A stretch of 64,000 nucleotides of DNA. It comes from Sagittula sp048553715 (GTDB lineage Bacteria; Pseudomonadota; Alphaproteobacteria; Rhodobacterales; Rhodobacteraceae). The stretch lies in NCBI RefSeq assembly GCF_048553715.1, contig NZ_JBLZNC010000002.1, positions 310,001 to 374,000 of the forward strand, in the 5' to 3' direction. The notes beneath the pieces are model-generated. The model saw nothing but the letters and a program-made list of their open reading frames with translations, was not told where the DNA came from and searched no databases. The position numbers and the translations under genes are program-made. Positions 1 to 8,443 of this stretch are shown here, piece after piece (position 1 is the stretch's first letter; the number at the start of each line of letters is the position of its first letter).

Positions 1-721
1 CATAGGCGACCATGATCTGGCGCCATTTCTTGAGATCGACAGCGAAACTGTCCGATGTGGTCTCGTCGAGCCGCGCAAGCGCACGCTCCGACATCATCAC
101 CAGACCGGCACAAGGCGTCGAGGACCACCCCTTTTGCGGGGCGGAAATCAGAACATCCACGCCGGTTTCCGCCATATCGACCCAGACACAGCCCGACGCG
201 ATGCAATCGAGAACCATCAGCGCGCCGACCTTATGCGCCGCCGCTGACAGACGTTTGATATAGTCGTCGGGCAGGATCATCCCGGCAGAGGTTTCCACAT
301 GCGGGGCAAAGACGATGGCCGGGCGGGTCTCGGCGATTTTGGCCTCGACCTCTTCGATCGGGGCGGGCTGGAACGGCGCGTCGGGCGCATTGCCGGTCTG
401 GCGCGCCTTCATCACCGTGGTGGTGCCGCCGAAATTCCCTGCCTCGAATATCTGCGACCAACGGTAGGAGAACCAGCCATTGCGCACGACCAGAACATCG
501 GCCCCCTGACCGAACTGGCGGGCGACCGCTTCCATCCCGTAGGAGCCGCCGCCGGGGACCACGGCCACGGCCTGTGCGGCATAGACCTCGCGCAGCATTT
601 CCGAGATGTCGCGCATCACGGTCTGGAACGCGGCGGACATGTGGTTCAGCGAACGGTCGGTAAAGACGACAGAGAATTCTTCCAACCCGTTTGGGTCAAC
701 GGTTTCGAGCAAAGCAGACAT
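1..721 (-). CDS. Class V PLP-dependent aminotransferase (C-terminus off window)
   Basis: The first 240 codons of a fold-type I, class V aminotransferase; the gene runs off the left edge. An N-terminal substrate segment precedes the glycine-rich PGGGSYG loop (residues 56-62). The PLP aspartate lies in VLDC (Asp172), and the likely Schiff-base lysine is Lys197 in SAPQKGW. The family includes serine/alanine-glyoxylate and phosphoserine-type aminotransferases; I cannot tell which substrate is used. It lies 64 bp downstream of two Lrp/AsnC genes on the same strand, so it may be co-transcribed with them, fitting amino-acid-responsive control. The start is the ATG at 721 in front of MSALLETVDP. Confidence 0.85.
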   Translation of the reverse strand, partial: MSALLETVDPNGLEEFSVVFTDRSLNHMSAAFQTVMRDISEMLREVYAAQAVAVVPGGGSYGMEAVARQFGQGADVLVVRNGWFSYRWSQIFEAGNFGGTTTVMKARQTGNAPDAPFQPAPIEEVEAKIAETRPAIVFAPHVETSAGMILPDDYIKRLSAAAHKVGALMVLDCIASGCVWVDMAETGVDVLISAPQKGWSSTPCAGLVMMSERALARLDETTSDSFAVDLKKWRQIMVAY

Positions 722-785
722 GCGGTGTCCTCCTTCTTTGGGCATCGACCTACCCCAGCAGGCGCCCCATGGCAAAGGCATAGGA

Positions 786-1250
786 TCAGATCAAATCGAT
801 CGGTCCGGCGCGCCGTTCCTCGGACAGCATGACATTGGCCTCAAGGTTGCCCACCCCCGGCAGGGTCATGATCCGGCGCCGCAGCACCCGTTCGAAATCT
901 GGGATGTCGCGGGCGACCACGCGCAGGCGGTAATCAAACAGGCCCAAGACATGCTCGACGATCTGCACCTCCGGGATAGCAGAGACCGCGCGCTCGAAAT
1001 CCTCAAGGCTGACGCGGCCCTTGGTGGCCAGTTTCACGCCCAGAAAGACGGTGACCCCGAAGCCCAGCGCCTCGGTATCCACATCCAGCCGCGATTCGCG
1101 AAACACGCCCGCATCACGCAGCCGCTTGATCCGTCGCCAGCAGGCGGGTTGGGACAGCCCGAGGTCCCGGCCCAAGGCCCCTGCCGATGCGCCGGCATCC
1201 TGTGCCAGCGCGCGGATCAGCGCACGGTCGGTGTCGTCCAGCGTGATCAT
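786..1250 (-). CDS. Lrp/AsnC family transcriptional regulator (second of pair)
   Basis: A 154-residue protein of typical Lrp/AsnC length. The N-terminal winged HTH (about residues 5-60) contains the family opening LDDTDRALIRAL and the helix around LSQPACWRRIKRL. The C-terminal RAM/AsnC ligand-binding domain (about 65-145) includes the segment around VEHVLGLFDYRL and ends with a typical LPGVGNL strand. Such proteins form octamers or dimers that bind amino acids and DNA. Its ATG overlaps the stop of the upstream regulator in an ATGA junction (1247-1250), so the two are translationally coupled. A class V aminotransferase follows, making that enzyme or divergent ilvC plausible targets (inference). 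Confidence 0.93.
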   Translation of the reverse strand: MITLDDTDRALIRALAQDAGASAGALGRDLGLSQPACWRRIKRLRDAGVFRESRLDVDTEALGFGVTVFLGVKLATKGRVSLEDFERAVSAIPEVQIVEHVLGLFDYRLRVVARDIPDFERVLRRRIMTLPGVGNLEANVMLSEERRAGPIDLI

Positions 1251-1702
1251 AGCGGCAGCGCCTCCGTGTCCTTGACGCGGGCCACATGCATCAGCGCCTC
1301 GATGTCATTGATATGTGGCAGGCTCAGCAGGCGGTCCCGATATAGCTGCTGATAATGCGCCATATCCCGTGCGATCACCGCCAGACGCACATCGGTCTGG
1401 CCCAGAAAGGTCTGGATCTCCAGCACCTCGGGGACGTCGCGCGCTGCTGCGATGAATTCGTCAAAGGCGCGCGATTGGGTTTTGTCCAACGTCACCCGCA
1501 GCGAGACCTCGACCTCCCAGCCCAAGGCGGGCCAGTTGATCACACCGCTGACCCCGCGCAAGATCCCCTTGTCACGCAGGCGTTCCAACCGGCGCGTCAG
1601 GGTCGACGCCGTCACCCCGGCACGATTCGCCAGTTCAGAGGCGGCCATATCGGGGTCTGTCTGGTAGTGGCGCAGTATGCGCCGATCCGTGTCATCAAGC
1701 AT
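1247..1702 (-). CDS. Lrp/AsnC family transcriptional regulator (first of pair)
   Basis: A 151-residue Lrp/AsnC regulator starting MLDDTDRRILRHY. A DNA-binding HTH (about residues 4-60, recognition part VTASTLTRRLERL) is followed by an AsnC ligand-binding domain with the VLEIQTFLGQTDVRL segment. I chose the ATG at 1702 because GGAG lies seven bases upstream; an in-frame TTG at 1723 has no such support. It is paralogous to the downstream gene and overlaps it by four bases. It is divergent from ilvC with a 147-bp AT-rich intergenic region, the classic arrangement for a local regulator controlling both directions. Confidence 0.93.
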   Translation of the reverse strand: MLDDTDRRILRHYQTDPDMAASELANRAGVTASTLTRRLERLRDKGILRGVSGVINWPALGWEVEVSLRVTLDKTQSRAFDEFIAAARDVPEVLEIQTFLGQTDVRLAVIARDMAHYQQLYRDRLLSLPHINDIEALMHVARVKDTEALPL

Positions 1703-1750
1703 GAAATCTCCGACAACATCCAATCTGACGAATGATATCTCCCCTAATGC

Positions 1751-1771
1751 GCAAAATTACCAAAATATTGC
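1751..1771. promoter_or_regulatory. Imperfect AT-rich palindrome, candidate Lrp/AsnC site
   Basis: A 21-bp imperfect palindrome runs from GCAAAATTAC to AAAATATTGC around a central C, with seven of ten symmetric pairs matching. It lies between the Lrp pair and ilvC, 79 bp upstream of the ilvC start. Lrp/AsnC operators are typically degenerate palindromes with AT-rich centres, so this is a reasonable candidate, but assignment rests on position and symmetry only. Confidence 0.35.
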
Positions 1772-1849
1772 AACCACTCTCTCGTTCCCCGCGCCTAAAT
1801 TGCAGGCAATGAACAAACGGGCCGGACCGGCCCCAAGAGGAGAAAACCG

Positions 1850-2872
1850 ATGCGTGTGTATTACGACCGCGATTGCGACGTGAACCTGATCAAGGACAAG
1901 AAAGTTGCCATTCTGGGCTATGGCTCGCAGGGCCACGCACACGCGCTGAACCTGCGCGACAGCGGCGCCAAGAACCTTGTGGTTGCTCTGCGCGAAGGCT
2001 CTGCCTCCGCCAAGAAGGCCGAAGCCGAAGGCCTGCAGGTCATGGGCATCGCAGAAGCCGCCGCATGGTGTGACGTGATCATGTTCACCATGCCCGACGA
2101 ACTGCAGGCGGAAACCTACAAGAAATACGTCCACGACAACATCAAGCCCGGCGCGGCGATTGCCTTCGCTCACGGCCTGAACGTGCACTTCGGCCTGATC
2201 GAGCCCAAAGAAGGCGTCGACGTCATCATGATGGCCCCCAAAGGCCCCGGCCACACCGTGCGTGGCGAATACACCAAAGGCGGCGGCGTGCCCTGCCTCG
2301 TGGCGGTGGACACCGACGCGACCGGCAAGGCGCTGGAAATCGGCCTGTCCTACTGCTCGGCCATCGGTGGCGGCCGCTCGGGCATCATCGAAACCAACTT
2401 CCGCGAAGAATGCGAAACCGACCTCTTCGGCGAGCAGGCGGTTCTGTGTGGCGGTCTGGTCGAACTGATCCGCTGCGGCTTCGAGACACTGGTCGAAGCA
2501 GGCTATGCGCCGGAGATGGCGTACTTTGAATGTCTGCACGAGGTGAAGCTGATCGTGGACCTGATCTACGAAGGCGGCATCGCGAACATGGACTACTCCA
2601 TCTCCAACACCGCCGAGTACGGCCAGTACGTCACCGGCCCGCGCATCCTGCCCTACGAGCAGACCAAGAAAGCGATGAAAGAAGTCCTGACCGACATCCA
2701 GCAGGGCAAATTCGTCCGCGACTTCATGCTGGAAAACGCGGTTGGCCAGCCCACGCTGAAGGCATCGCGCCGCGCCAACGACGAGCACATGATCGAAGAG
2801 ACCGGCGCCAAGCTGCGTGGCATGATGCCCTGGATCTCTGCCGGCAAGATGGTCGACAAAGAAAAGAACTGA
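1850..2872 (+). CDS. ilvC: Ketol-acid reductoisomerase
   Basis: A 340-residue class I (short) ketol-acid reductoisomerase. It catalyses the Mg2+- and NADPH-dependent isomeroreduction of acetolactate or acetohydroxybutyrate in branched-chain amino acid synthesis. The Rossmann glycine motif GYGSQGHAHA is at residues 23-32 and the family signature MAPKGPGHTVR is visible. The all-alpha C-terminal knotted domain carries the metal-binding acidic residues around FREECETDLFGEQ and FECLHEVKLI. A clear AGGAG Shine-Dalgarno precedes the ATG. It is transcribed alone: divergent Lrp genes on the left and a strong terminator on the right. Confidence 0.98.
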   Translation: MRVYYDRDCDVNLIKDKKVAILGYGSQGHAHALNLRDSGAKNLVVALREGSASAKKAEAEGLQVMGIAEAAAWCDVIMFTMPDELQAETYKKYVHDNIKPGAAIAFAHGLNVHFGLIEPKEGVDVIMMAPKGPGHTVRGEYTKGGGVPCLVAVDTDATGKALEIGLSYCSAIGGGRSGIIETNFREECETDLFGEQAVLCGGLVELIRCGFETLVEAGYAPEMAYFECLHEVKLIVDLIYEGGIANMDYSISNTAEYGQYVTGPRILPYEQTKKAMKEVLTDIQQGKFVRDFMLENAVGQPTLKASRRANDEHMIEETGAKLRGMMPWISAGKMVDKEKN

Positions 2873-2894
2873 TCCTGAATTCAGGATGTTTGCG

Positions 2895-2922
2895 AAGGGC
2901 GCCCCACAACGGGCGCCCTTTT
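2895..2922 (+). terminator. Rho-independent terminator of ilvC
   Basis: A perfect 10-bp stem (2895-2904 with 2911-2920, AAGGGCGCCC) with a 6-nt loop CACAAC is followed by a short T run. It begins 23 bp after the ilvC stop. Confidence 0.88.
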
Positions 2923-2972
2923 GCGTCTGCGGATGGATTGCGGTGCCTGCGGGTCGGGGATAGGCACGCGCC

Positions 2973-3881
2973 ATGACACCGGATATCACGCCCCGAAGCT
3001 GGGCCATGGTCGGCGTTCTGGGGTTTGTCTGGGGCGCCACTTTCATCTTCGTCGATATGGCACTGCGCGGGCTGCCCCCCTTCTGGGTGGCCGCTGGACG
3101 CACCACATTCGCGGCCCTGCTGACCTTTGTGGTCTGGCGCGCATCGGGCGGGCGGCTGTTCCTGACGCCTCAACGGTCCTGGGGCGCGCTGTGTGCTGTG
3201 GGCGTGTTGTCGACGGCGATGCCCTTCATGTTGCTCAGCTGGGGGCTGCAATATGTCACCTCCGGCTTTGCCGGGGTCAGCATGGCGGCGGTGGCGCTGA
3301 TCGTGCTGCCCATGGCGCATTTCTTTTTGCCCGGAGAACGCATGACCCTACGCCGCCTTCTGGGCTTTGCCGTCGGGTTTGCCGGTGTGGTGGTGCTGAT
3401 CGGGCCACAGGCGTTTGCCTCCAGCGGGGATCCGATGGAGCATTTGGGCCGTCTGGCCTGTCTGGGCGCGGCGGGCTGTTATGCCACCAGCACGGTGACC
3501 ATGCGTCGCATGCCGCCGGTGGACCCCATCGGCCTGTCAGCGGTTCCCTTGCTGATCGGGGCGTGTTTCGTGCTGCCTGTTGCCTTTTGGCAAGAAGGGA
3601 CCCCGCCCCTGCCCGATGGCACCACGCTTGTGGTTCTGGCCATTCTGGGGCTGATCCCCACGGCGGCGGCGAACCTGTTGCGGGTGCTGGTCGTGCGCTC
3701 TGCCGGGCCGGTGTTCATGAGCCTGACCAACTATATGGTGCCGCTGTGGTCGGTGCTGCTGGGGGCAGTGTTTCTGGGCGAGAGCGTCCCCGCCTCTCTG
3801 ATCCTTGCCACAGCGCTGATATTGGCGGGGGTTTTCCTGAGCCAATGGGGCGCCTTGCGGCGGCTATTTGGCAAAGGCTGA
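2973..3881 (+). CDS. EamA/DMT-superfamily transporter
   Basis: A 302-residue inner-membrane protein with about ten hydrophobic segments arranged as two EamA repeats (roughly residues 8-140 and 150-290). The opening GFVWGATFIFVDMAL is typical of EamA drug/metabolite transporters, as is the second-repeat end LTNYMVPLWSVLLGAVFLGE. The substrate cannot be deduced; relatives export amino acids, nucleosides or metabolites. It follows the ilvC terminator by about 50 bp, so it probably has its own promoter. It ends at a hairpin shared with the convergent gene on its right. Confidence 0.92.
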   Translation: MTPDITPRSWAMVGVLGFVWGATFIFVDMALRGLPPFWVAAGRTTFAALLTFVVWRASGGRLFLTPQRSWGALCAVGVLSTAMPFMLLSWGLQYVTSGFAGVSMAAVALIVLPMAHFFLPGERMTLRRLLGFAVGFAGVVVLIGPQAFASSGDPMEHLGRLACLGAAGCYATSTVTMRRMPPVDPIGLSAVPLLIGACFVLPVAFWQEGTPPLPDGTTLVVLAILGLIPTAAANLLRVLVVRSAGPVFMSLTNYMVPLWSVLLGAVFLGESVPASLILATALILAGVFLSQWGALRRLFGKG

Positions 3882-3887
3882 CAGCAA

Positions 3888-3909
3888 AAAGGGCCCTTGC
3901 GGGCCCTTT
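3888..3909. terminator. Bidirectional terminator between convergent genes
   Basis: A perfect 9-bp stem AAAGGGCCC/GGGCCCTTT (3888-3896 and 3901-3909) with a TTGC loop. It is flanked by A residues on the left and T residues on the right, so it can act for both the EamA gene and the opposing gene that ends at 3930. Confidence 0.85.
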
Positions 3910-3929
3910 GGTTTAGATACGCGCGGCGA

Positions 3930-5777
3930 TTACCAGCAGCTGACAAGCACGGTCATATCCGCCGCCAGCGCGGTCATATCCTCAGGGGCCATAACGCTTG
4001 CCCCACGACCTGCGGACACTTGAACGCGGTTTGCGCGCAGGAAGTCGAGGATCAGCTCCCCCTTGGCGGCAAAGCTGACATTCTCGGGCAGCACGCGCCC
4101 CCCTTCGGTTTCCTTGGGCAGAAGCAGCCCCATGACATGACCGCCCCCGTCGAACACCGGACCGCCCACATCTCCGGGCAGGGCATTCAAAGCCAGCCGT
4201 TTGACCGCCTCGTTGCCATCCAGCGCTTTGGTGTCCTCCAACGTGCCAAAGGTCAGCGTGGGCGCGGTCAGAACCCCGCCAAAGCTAAAGCCTGCCACGG
4301 CGACCTCGGACTGCAACCGCTGGGTGTCAGTGGTGAACTGCGCCACGCGACGGGGGGACAGACGGTCAACGGGCCGCAGCAAGGCCACGCCCAAACCCGC
4401 ATCGCTGGCCACGACCTCGGCATCATATGTGCCGTTCAGCGTGACCCGATCACAGCTTTGCACGCTGGCGCTGGAGGCCAGAACATGGCCGTTGCCGTCG
4501 ACAAAGAAGCCCGAGCCATTGCCCTTGGGCGTGCGCACCTTCAGCCCCGATACCAAATCGACCGCCTGCCCGCTGTCGGACACTTCGCCCGGGTCCAGCA
4601 CGCCATCAAGCCGTTGATAGCTGTCCTGCATCAGTGCCAGAACACGGCCACGGCGTTCCTCGTCACCGGCGGGCCAGATCAGTGTAAACCCTTTGATCTG
4701 ACCGTTTTGCAGCCCGACCTCGGTGTGGGACACGATCCGGTCATTGGCACCGGTCAACAAAAAGCCGCGCTGATCGCGCTGGCGCTCACCCTCCAGCGGG
4801 ACGATTTCCAGCGTCTGCATGATTTCATACAGCCCGTTGAGCGTGCGCGCATCGCCCGGCTGCGAGATCAGCAGCACACGCACCTCTAGGTCAGTGGTCG
4901 GCTCGTACAGCGCAAAGGGTGCCTCGTAGCGGTCGAAGGCGACGACATCCAAAGGCATCTGCATGACGATGCCTGCGCGGTTGTCTACGCGGTCGCGCAT
5001 GCCCAAACCGTCCAGAACCGCATTGTACTGACCCAGAAGCTGCGCGCGCTGCATGGTGGTCAGAACGCCGGTGGCCTCTAGCCCCTGCGCCTGCTGCCAT
5101 GCGGCCATGGACCGGCGGGTGCCTGCGCCGAACTGCCCGTCGATACGGCCCGCGTAGAAACCGGCCCATTGCAGCGCGACCTGTAAGGCGTCGCGTTCGT
5201 CACGCGACAACAGCCGTTCAGAGGCACGCGCCTCTCGTGGGGATTCCGTGTCCACGACCGGCGCGGGCTCTACTACGGGCGCGGGTTCCGCTGCGGGCTC
5301 AGGCTCAATCGCGGGCGCTTCGACCGGATCGGGCGTGACCTGCTCCTCAGCCGCGTTGGCGGCCTGGGCGGCCAATGCCTCGGCGGTCAGCTGCTCTAGC
5401 GGATCGTCCGTGTCTGTAGCGGCTTGGCCGGTTTGTGCGCCGATGGGAAAGAACTGTCGCCCGTAGACCCGGCTGCTTTCGACGTAGCTGTCTGCCGGGA
5501 CCGCCCCGGACAAGGCCATCTCGCCAAGGAATGCCTCGGCCTCATTACGGCTGGCAAAGGGGCCAACCGCGATGCCGTACCATCCACCGCCCAGCGAGAA
5601 GCCGTTGATATTGTTCAATGTCTGCGAAAACCGCTGAACCGAGGACTGCGCCCCCGACAGCGATGTCCGCGCTTCGACCTGAATATAGAACTGTTCCTGA
5701 TCCGGCGCGGTCTGCGCCAAAGCGCCCTGCCCGGCGAGCATCATGGCAAAAATAACGGATTTCAAATGGGTCGACAT
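3930..5777 (-). CDS. Secreted SPOR / peptidoglycan-binding / trypsin-fold protein, catalytic triad lost
   Basis: A 615-residue exported protein. It has a signal peptide (1-22, cleavage after ALA), an SPOR-like domain (about 29-90) and a Pro/Glu/Ala-rich linker (about 120-185). A PG_binding_1 domain (about 190-250, with the repeat-type GRIDGQFGAGTRRSM) and a middle region follow, then a chymotrypsin-fold domain (about 405-585). In the last domain GSGFFVD (421-427) and GGPV (538-541) mark the fold. However, the His of the usual TNAHV motif is Ala437 (ASSASV), the Asp of DLALL is Gly463 (GVALL), and the Ser of GNSGGP is Val537 (GDVGGP). It should be a wall-associated pseudoprotease. Start MSTHLKS was chosen for its signal peptide. 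Confidence 0.85.
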   Translation of the reverse strand: MSTHLKSVIFAMMLAGQGALAQTAPDQEQFYIQVEARTSLSGAQSSVQRFSQTLNNINGFSLGGGWYGIAVGPFASRNEAEAFLGEMALSGAVPADSYVESSRVYGRQFFPIGAQTGQAATDTDDPLEQLTAEALAAQAANAAEEQVTPDPVEAPAIEPEPAAEPAPVVEPAPVVDTESPREARASERLLSRDERDALQVALQWAGFYAGRIDGQFGAGTRRSMAAWQQAQGLEATGVLTTMQRAQLLGQYNAVLDGLGMRDRVDNRAGIVMQMPLDVVAFDRYEAPFALYEPTTDLEVRVLLISQPGDARTLNGLYEIMQTLEIVPLEGERQRDQRGFLLTGANDRIVSHTEVGLQNGQIKGFTLIWPAGDEERRGRVLALMQDSYQRLDGVLDPGEVSDSGQAVDLVSGLKVRTPKGNGSGFFVDGNGHVLASSASVQSCDRVTLNGTYDAEVVASDAGLGVALLRPVDRLSPRRVAQFTTDTQRLQSEVAVAGFSFGGVLTAPTLTFGTLEDTKALDGNEAVKRLALNALPGDVGGPVFDGGGHVMGLLLPKETEGGRVLPENVSFAAKGELILDFLRANRVQVSAGRGASVMAPEDMTALAADMTVLVSCW

Positions 5778-5927
5778 ATGCGGCTCGGACCTCTGGTAAA
5801 ACTTTGCAATCACTAAAGGTATTAACAGAAGTCGCGGGACGTGCACGCGAAAATGACCCTGCGCGCTGATTGACCCCGCGCCTGTTGCCGCCTAATCAGT
5901 CGCCAACCGCCCACGAGGGAGCAAGAC

Positions 5928-6884
5928 ATGTCAGACAGCCAATCCGCCACCCTGCCCAAACCCAAATCCTTTCAGGAAATCATCCTGCGTTTGCAGACCT
6001 ATTGGGCCGGAAAGGGCTGCGCCGTGCTGCAACCCTATGACATGGAAGTGGGCGCTGGCACCTTTCACCCTGCCACCACGCTGCGCGCGCTGGGATCGAA
6101 CGCATGGGCCGCGGCCTATGTGCAGCCCTCGCGCCGTCCCACCGATGGCCGCTACGGCGAGAACCCGAACCGTCTGCAGCATTACTACCAGTATCAGGTG
6201 ATCATCAAACCCTCGCCGCCGGATCTACAGGCGCTGTATCTGGGCAGCCTCGAGGCCATCGGCATCGACATGACCAAACATGACGTGCGCTTTGTCGAGG
6301 ATGACTGGGAAAGCCCGACGCTGGGTGCCTGGGGTCTGGGCTGGGAGGTCTGGTGCGACGGTATGGAAGTGTCGCAGTTCACCTATTTCCAGCAGGTCGG
6401 CGGCCATGACTGCCACCCCGTCTCGGGCGAGCTGACATACGGTCTGGAACGGCTGGCCATGTATGTGCTTGGCGTCGATCACGTGATGGACATGCCCTTC
6501 AACGATCCGCAGTCGCCTATCGCGCTGCGCTACGGCGACGTCTTCCGCCAGACCGAACAGGAATATTCGCGTCACAACTTTGACGTGGCCAACACTGAAA
6601 AACTGTTCGAGGACTTCGAAAAGGCAGAGGCGGAATGCGCCGCGATCCTGGATCAGGCACATGTCGACCCCAAGACCGGCAAGCGCATCATCATGGCGCA
6701 TCCCGCCTATGACCAGTGCATCAAGGCCTCGCATCTGTTCAACCTGCTCGACGCGCGCGGCGTGATTTCGGTCACCGAGCGTCAGGCCTATATCGGGCGT
6801 GTGCGCACGCTGGCCAAGATGTGTGCAGACGCCTTTGTCCAGACCGAAGCAGGCGGCCACTCCGCCGAGGCGGCCCCGGCATGA
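5928..6884 (+). CDS. glyQ: Glycyl-tRNA synthetase alpha subunit
   Basis: A 318-residue class II aminoacyl-tRNA synthetase catalytic subunit of the bacterial alpha2beta2 glycine enzyme. Diagnostic strings are WAGKGCAVLQPYD near residue 25, AGTFHPATTLRALG, the motif QPSRRPTDGRYGENPNR, and VSGELTYGLERLAMY. It activates glycine and needs GlyS for tRNA binding and charging. The start follows a GAGGGAGCAAG ribosome site. A small membrane-protein gene begins inside its stop codon (ATGA), and glyS lies 1.5 kb further down, so the four genes form one cluster. Length is slightly above the usual 290-300 because of an N-terminal extension. Confidence 0.98.
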   Translation: MSDSQSATLPKPKSFQEIILRLQTYWAGKGCAVLQPYDMEVGAGTFHPATTLRALGSNAWAAAYVQPSRRPTDGRYGENPNRLQHYYQYQVIIKPSPPDLQALYLGSLEAIGIDMTKHDVRFVEDDWESPTLGAWGLGWEVWCDGMEVSQFTYFQQVGGHDCHPVSGELTYGLERLAMYVLGVDHVMDMPFNDPQSPIALRYGDVFRQTEQEYSRHNFDVANTEKLFEDFEKAEAECAAILDQAHVDPKTGKRIIMAHPAYDQCIKASHLFNLLDARGVISVTERQAYIGRVRTLAKMCADAFVQTEAGGHSAEAAPA

Positions 6885-7396
6885 GCGGCAAGGCACTGGT
6901 GATCGCGATTGTGGCGGTGTCTTTGATCTTTGGTGCGGTGGTCTACTATTCGCAGATCTACTACTATTATGACCGTGTGCAGGCCACAGGAACGCAAGAC
7001 GTGATGTTGACCAATGTGGTCACCGGCACGGCCGAGCCGATCCTCTACGACGATTTCCAGGCCATCGACGCCAGCAGCTCTCCGATCCGGTATCGCGCCT
7101 GTTTCACCACGTCGATGTCGCTGCCGATGCTGACCGAAACCTACGAGATCTATGAGAACGCGGCCCCGCGCAACGCACCGGGTTGGTTTGATTGCTTTGA
7201 TGCGGACGCCATCGGGGCCGAGATCGAAGGCGGCGATGCTGTGGTTTTTGCCGGCCAGCGCAACATCGAATTCGGGATCGACCGCGTTGTGGCCATCACC
7301 GGCGACGGGCGCGGCTACGTCTGGCACGAGATCAATGAATGCGGTGACAAGGCCTATGACGGCACGCCGCTGGGCGAGGATTGCCCCGCGCAGTAG
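6881..7396 (+). CDS. Small membrane-anchored protein between glyQ and glyS (DUF6446-like)
   Basis: A 171-residue protein with one N-terminal transmembrane anchor (about residues 5-25, KALVIAIVAVSLIFGAVVYY) and a tyrosine-rich patch directly after it (YSQIYYYYDRV). A soluble, probably periplasmic domain follows, with four cysteines (in YRACF, WFDCF, NECGD and GEDCPA). The ATG overlaps the glyQ stop by four bases, so translation is coupled. I recall this gene from the glyQ-glyS interval of Rhodobacteraceae, where it is annotated as DUF6446; the number is from memory. No enzymatic motif is visible and the function is unknown. Confidence 0.8.
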   Translation: MSGKALVIAIVAVSLIFGAVVYYSQIYYYYDRVQATGTQDVMLTNVVTGTAEPILYDDFQAIDASSSPIRYRACFTTSMSLPMLTETYEIYENAAPRNAPGWFDCFDADAIGAEIEGGDAVVFAGQRNIEFGIDRVVAITGDGRGYVWHEINECGDKAYDGTPLGEDCPAQ

Positions 7397-7480
7397 GGCG
7401 ATGCTTTCATTTACGGACAGGCTGTGTGGAACCAGACCACGGGTTCGCGCGCTTCTTCTGCAAGCAGCAGGAGAACCCCG

Positions 7481-8344
7481 ATGTCCGAACAAGCCCCGTC
7501 TTGGGTCACCCCCGTCATGCGCGCAGGCTACTACGCCCGCGCCGCCGTCTATACCATCGTGGGCGGGCTTGCCTTTATGGCGGCCATTCGCGGCGGTCAG
7601 GCGCAGGGCACGACAAACGCCTTGGCCGATCTGCGCAGCGCGCCCTTCGGCGTGGTTGCGCTTTGGGCCATCGCCTTGGGTCTGCTGGCCTATATGGTTT
7701 GGCGGCTGGTGGATGCTTTTCTTGACCTTGATGACTACGGCCGTGGGGCAAAGGGCTGGATCGCCCGCATCGGACTGAGTGTCACCGGTCTGATCCACGG
7801 CGCGATTGGCGTATCAGTCGCAGCCACGGCGTTGGGTGGCGGCAGCGGCGGCCAAGGCGGCGGCGCACAATCTGCCACGCAGAAAATCATGCAGATGCCC
7901 TATGGCCCGTGGCTTGTGGGCGCGGTCGGCGTGATCACCATCGGTGCAGGCGCTTATTACATCCGCAAAGGCTTGGCCGAGAGCTACAAGAAACACATTC
8001 GCGTCACCCCCACCACACGCAAGCTCGACCCCGCGATGAAAGCCGGCTGCATCGCCGAAGGCATCGTGGTCGGTCTGATCGGCCTGTCCATCTTGGTGGC
8101 CGCCATGACCACCAACCCCAGCGAGGCCGGCGGCGTGGGCGAGGCGCTGCATCAATTGCGCTCCATGAGCTTTGGGCGTGTCCTGTTGGCCATCATGGGT
8201 CTTGGCCTGATCGGCTTTGCCGTGGAAAACGCGGTCGAAGGCACCTATCGCACCCTGCCCCGCTTTGACGGTGGCGATGTGATGACGCTGGCCCGCCGCG
8301 CCAAGCTCAAGGCCGAGGGCAAACTGCGCGACGCCACCGCCTGA
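7481..8344 (+). CDS. DUF1206 multi-pass membrane protein
   Basis: A 287-residue inner-membrane protein made of three successive two-helix units (about residues 10-85, 95-170 and 190-265), the layout of DUF1206. Each unit starts with an RxGYYARAAVYTIVG-like segment and contains a glycine-rich helix. The start ATG at 7481 follows AGGAG; an earlier in-frame ATG would add a hydrophilic stretch without membrane character. The function of the family is unknown. It sits in the same orientation between the glyQ-linked gene and glyS, with 84 and 99 bp spacings. Confidence 0.9.
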   Translation: MSEQAPSWVTPVMRAGYYARAAVYTIVGGLAFMAAIRGGQAQGTTNALADLRSAPFGVVALWAIALGLLAYMVWRLVDAFLDLDDYGRGAKGWIARIGLSVTGLIHGAIGVSVAATALGGGSGGQGGGAQSATQKIMQMPYGPWLVGAVGVITIGAGAYYIRKGLAESYKKHIRVTPTTRKLDPAMKAGCIAEGIVVGLIGLSILVAAMTTNPSEAGGVGEALHQLRSMSFGRVLLAIMGLGLIGFAVENAVEGTYRTLPRFDGGDVMTLARRAKLKAEGKLRDATA

Positions 8345-8405
8345 TCGCGCACGCGGCCTTGCCCCCTTGGGCCTTCACCGATAGACACCGCAACGAACGA
8401 GACAC

Positions 8406-8426
8406 GCGCGCCAGCATTTGGCGCGC
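8406..8426. promoter_or_regulatory. Perfect hairpin immediately upstream of glyS
   Basis: An 8-bp perfect inverted repeat GCGCGCCA/TGGCGCGC with a five-base loop GCATT ends 17 bases before the glyS ATG. It could be a weak terminator, an RNA processing site or a translational control element. No T run follows it, so read-through into glyS is expected. The role is inferred from position alone. Confidence 0.4.
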
Positions 8427-8443
8427 TTAGCTGTGGTGAGACG

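Noticed and set aside
5802..5810. TTTGCAAT upstream of the pseudoprotease gene, one base from the ScfR octamer.
   Set aside because: Single imperfect copy without a spaced partner; chance is the simpler explanation.
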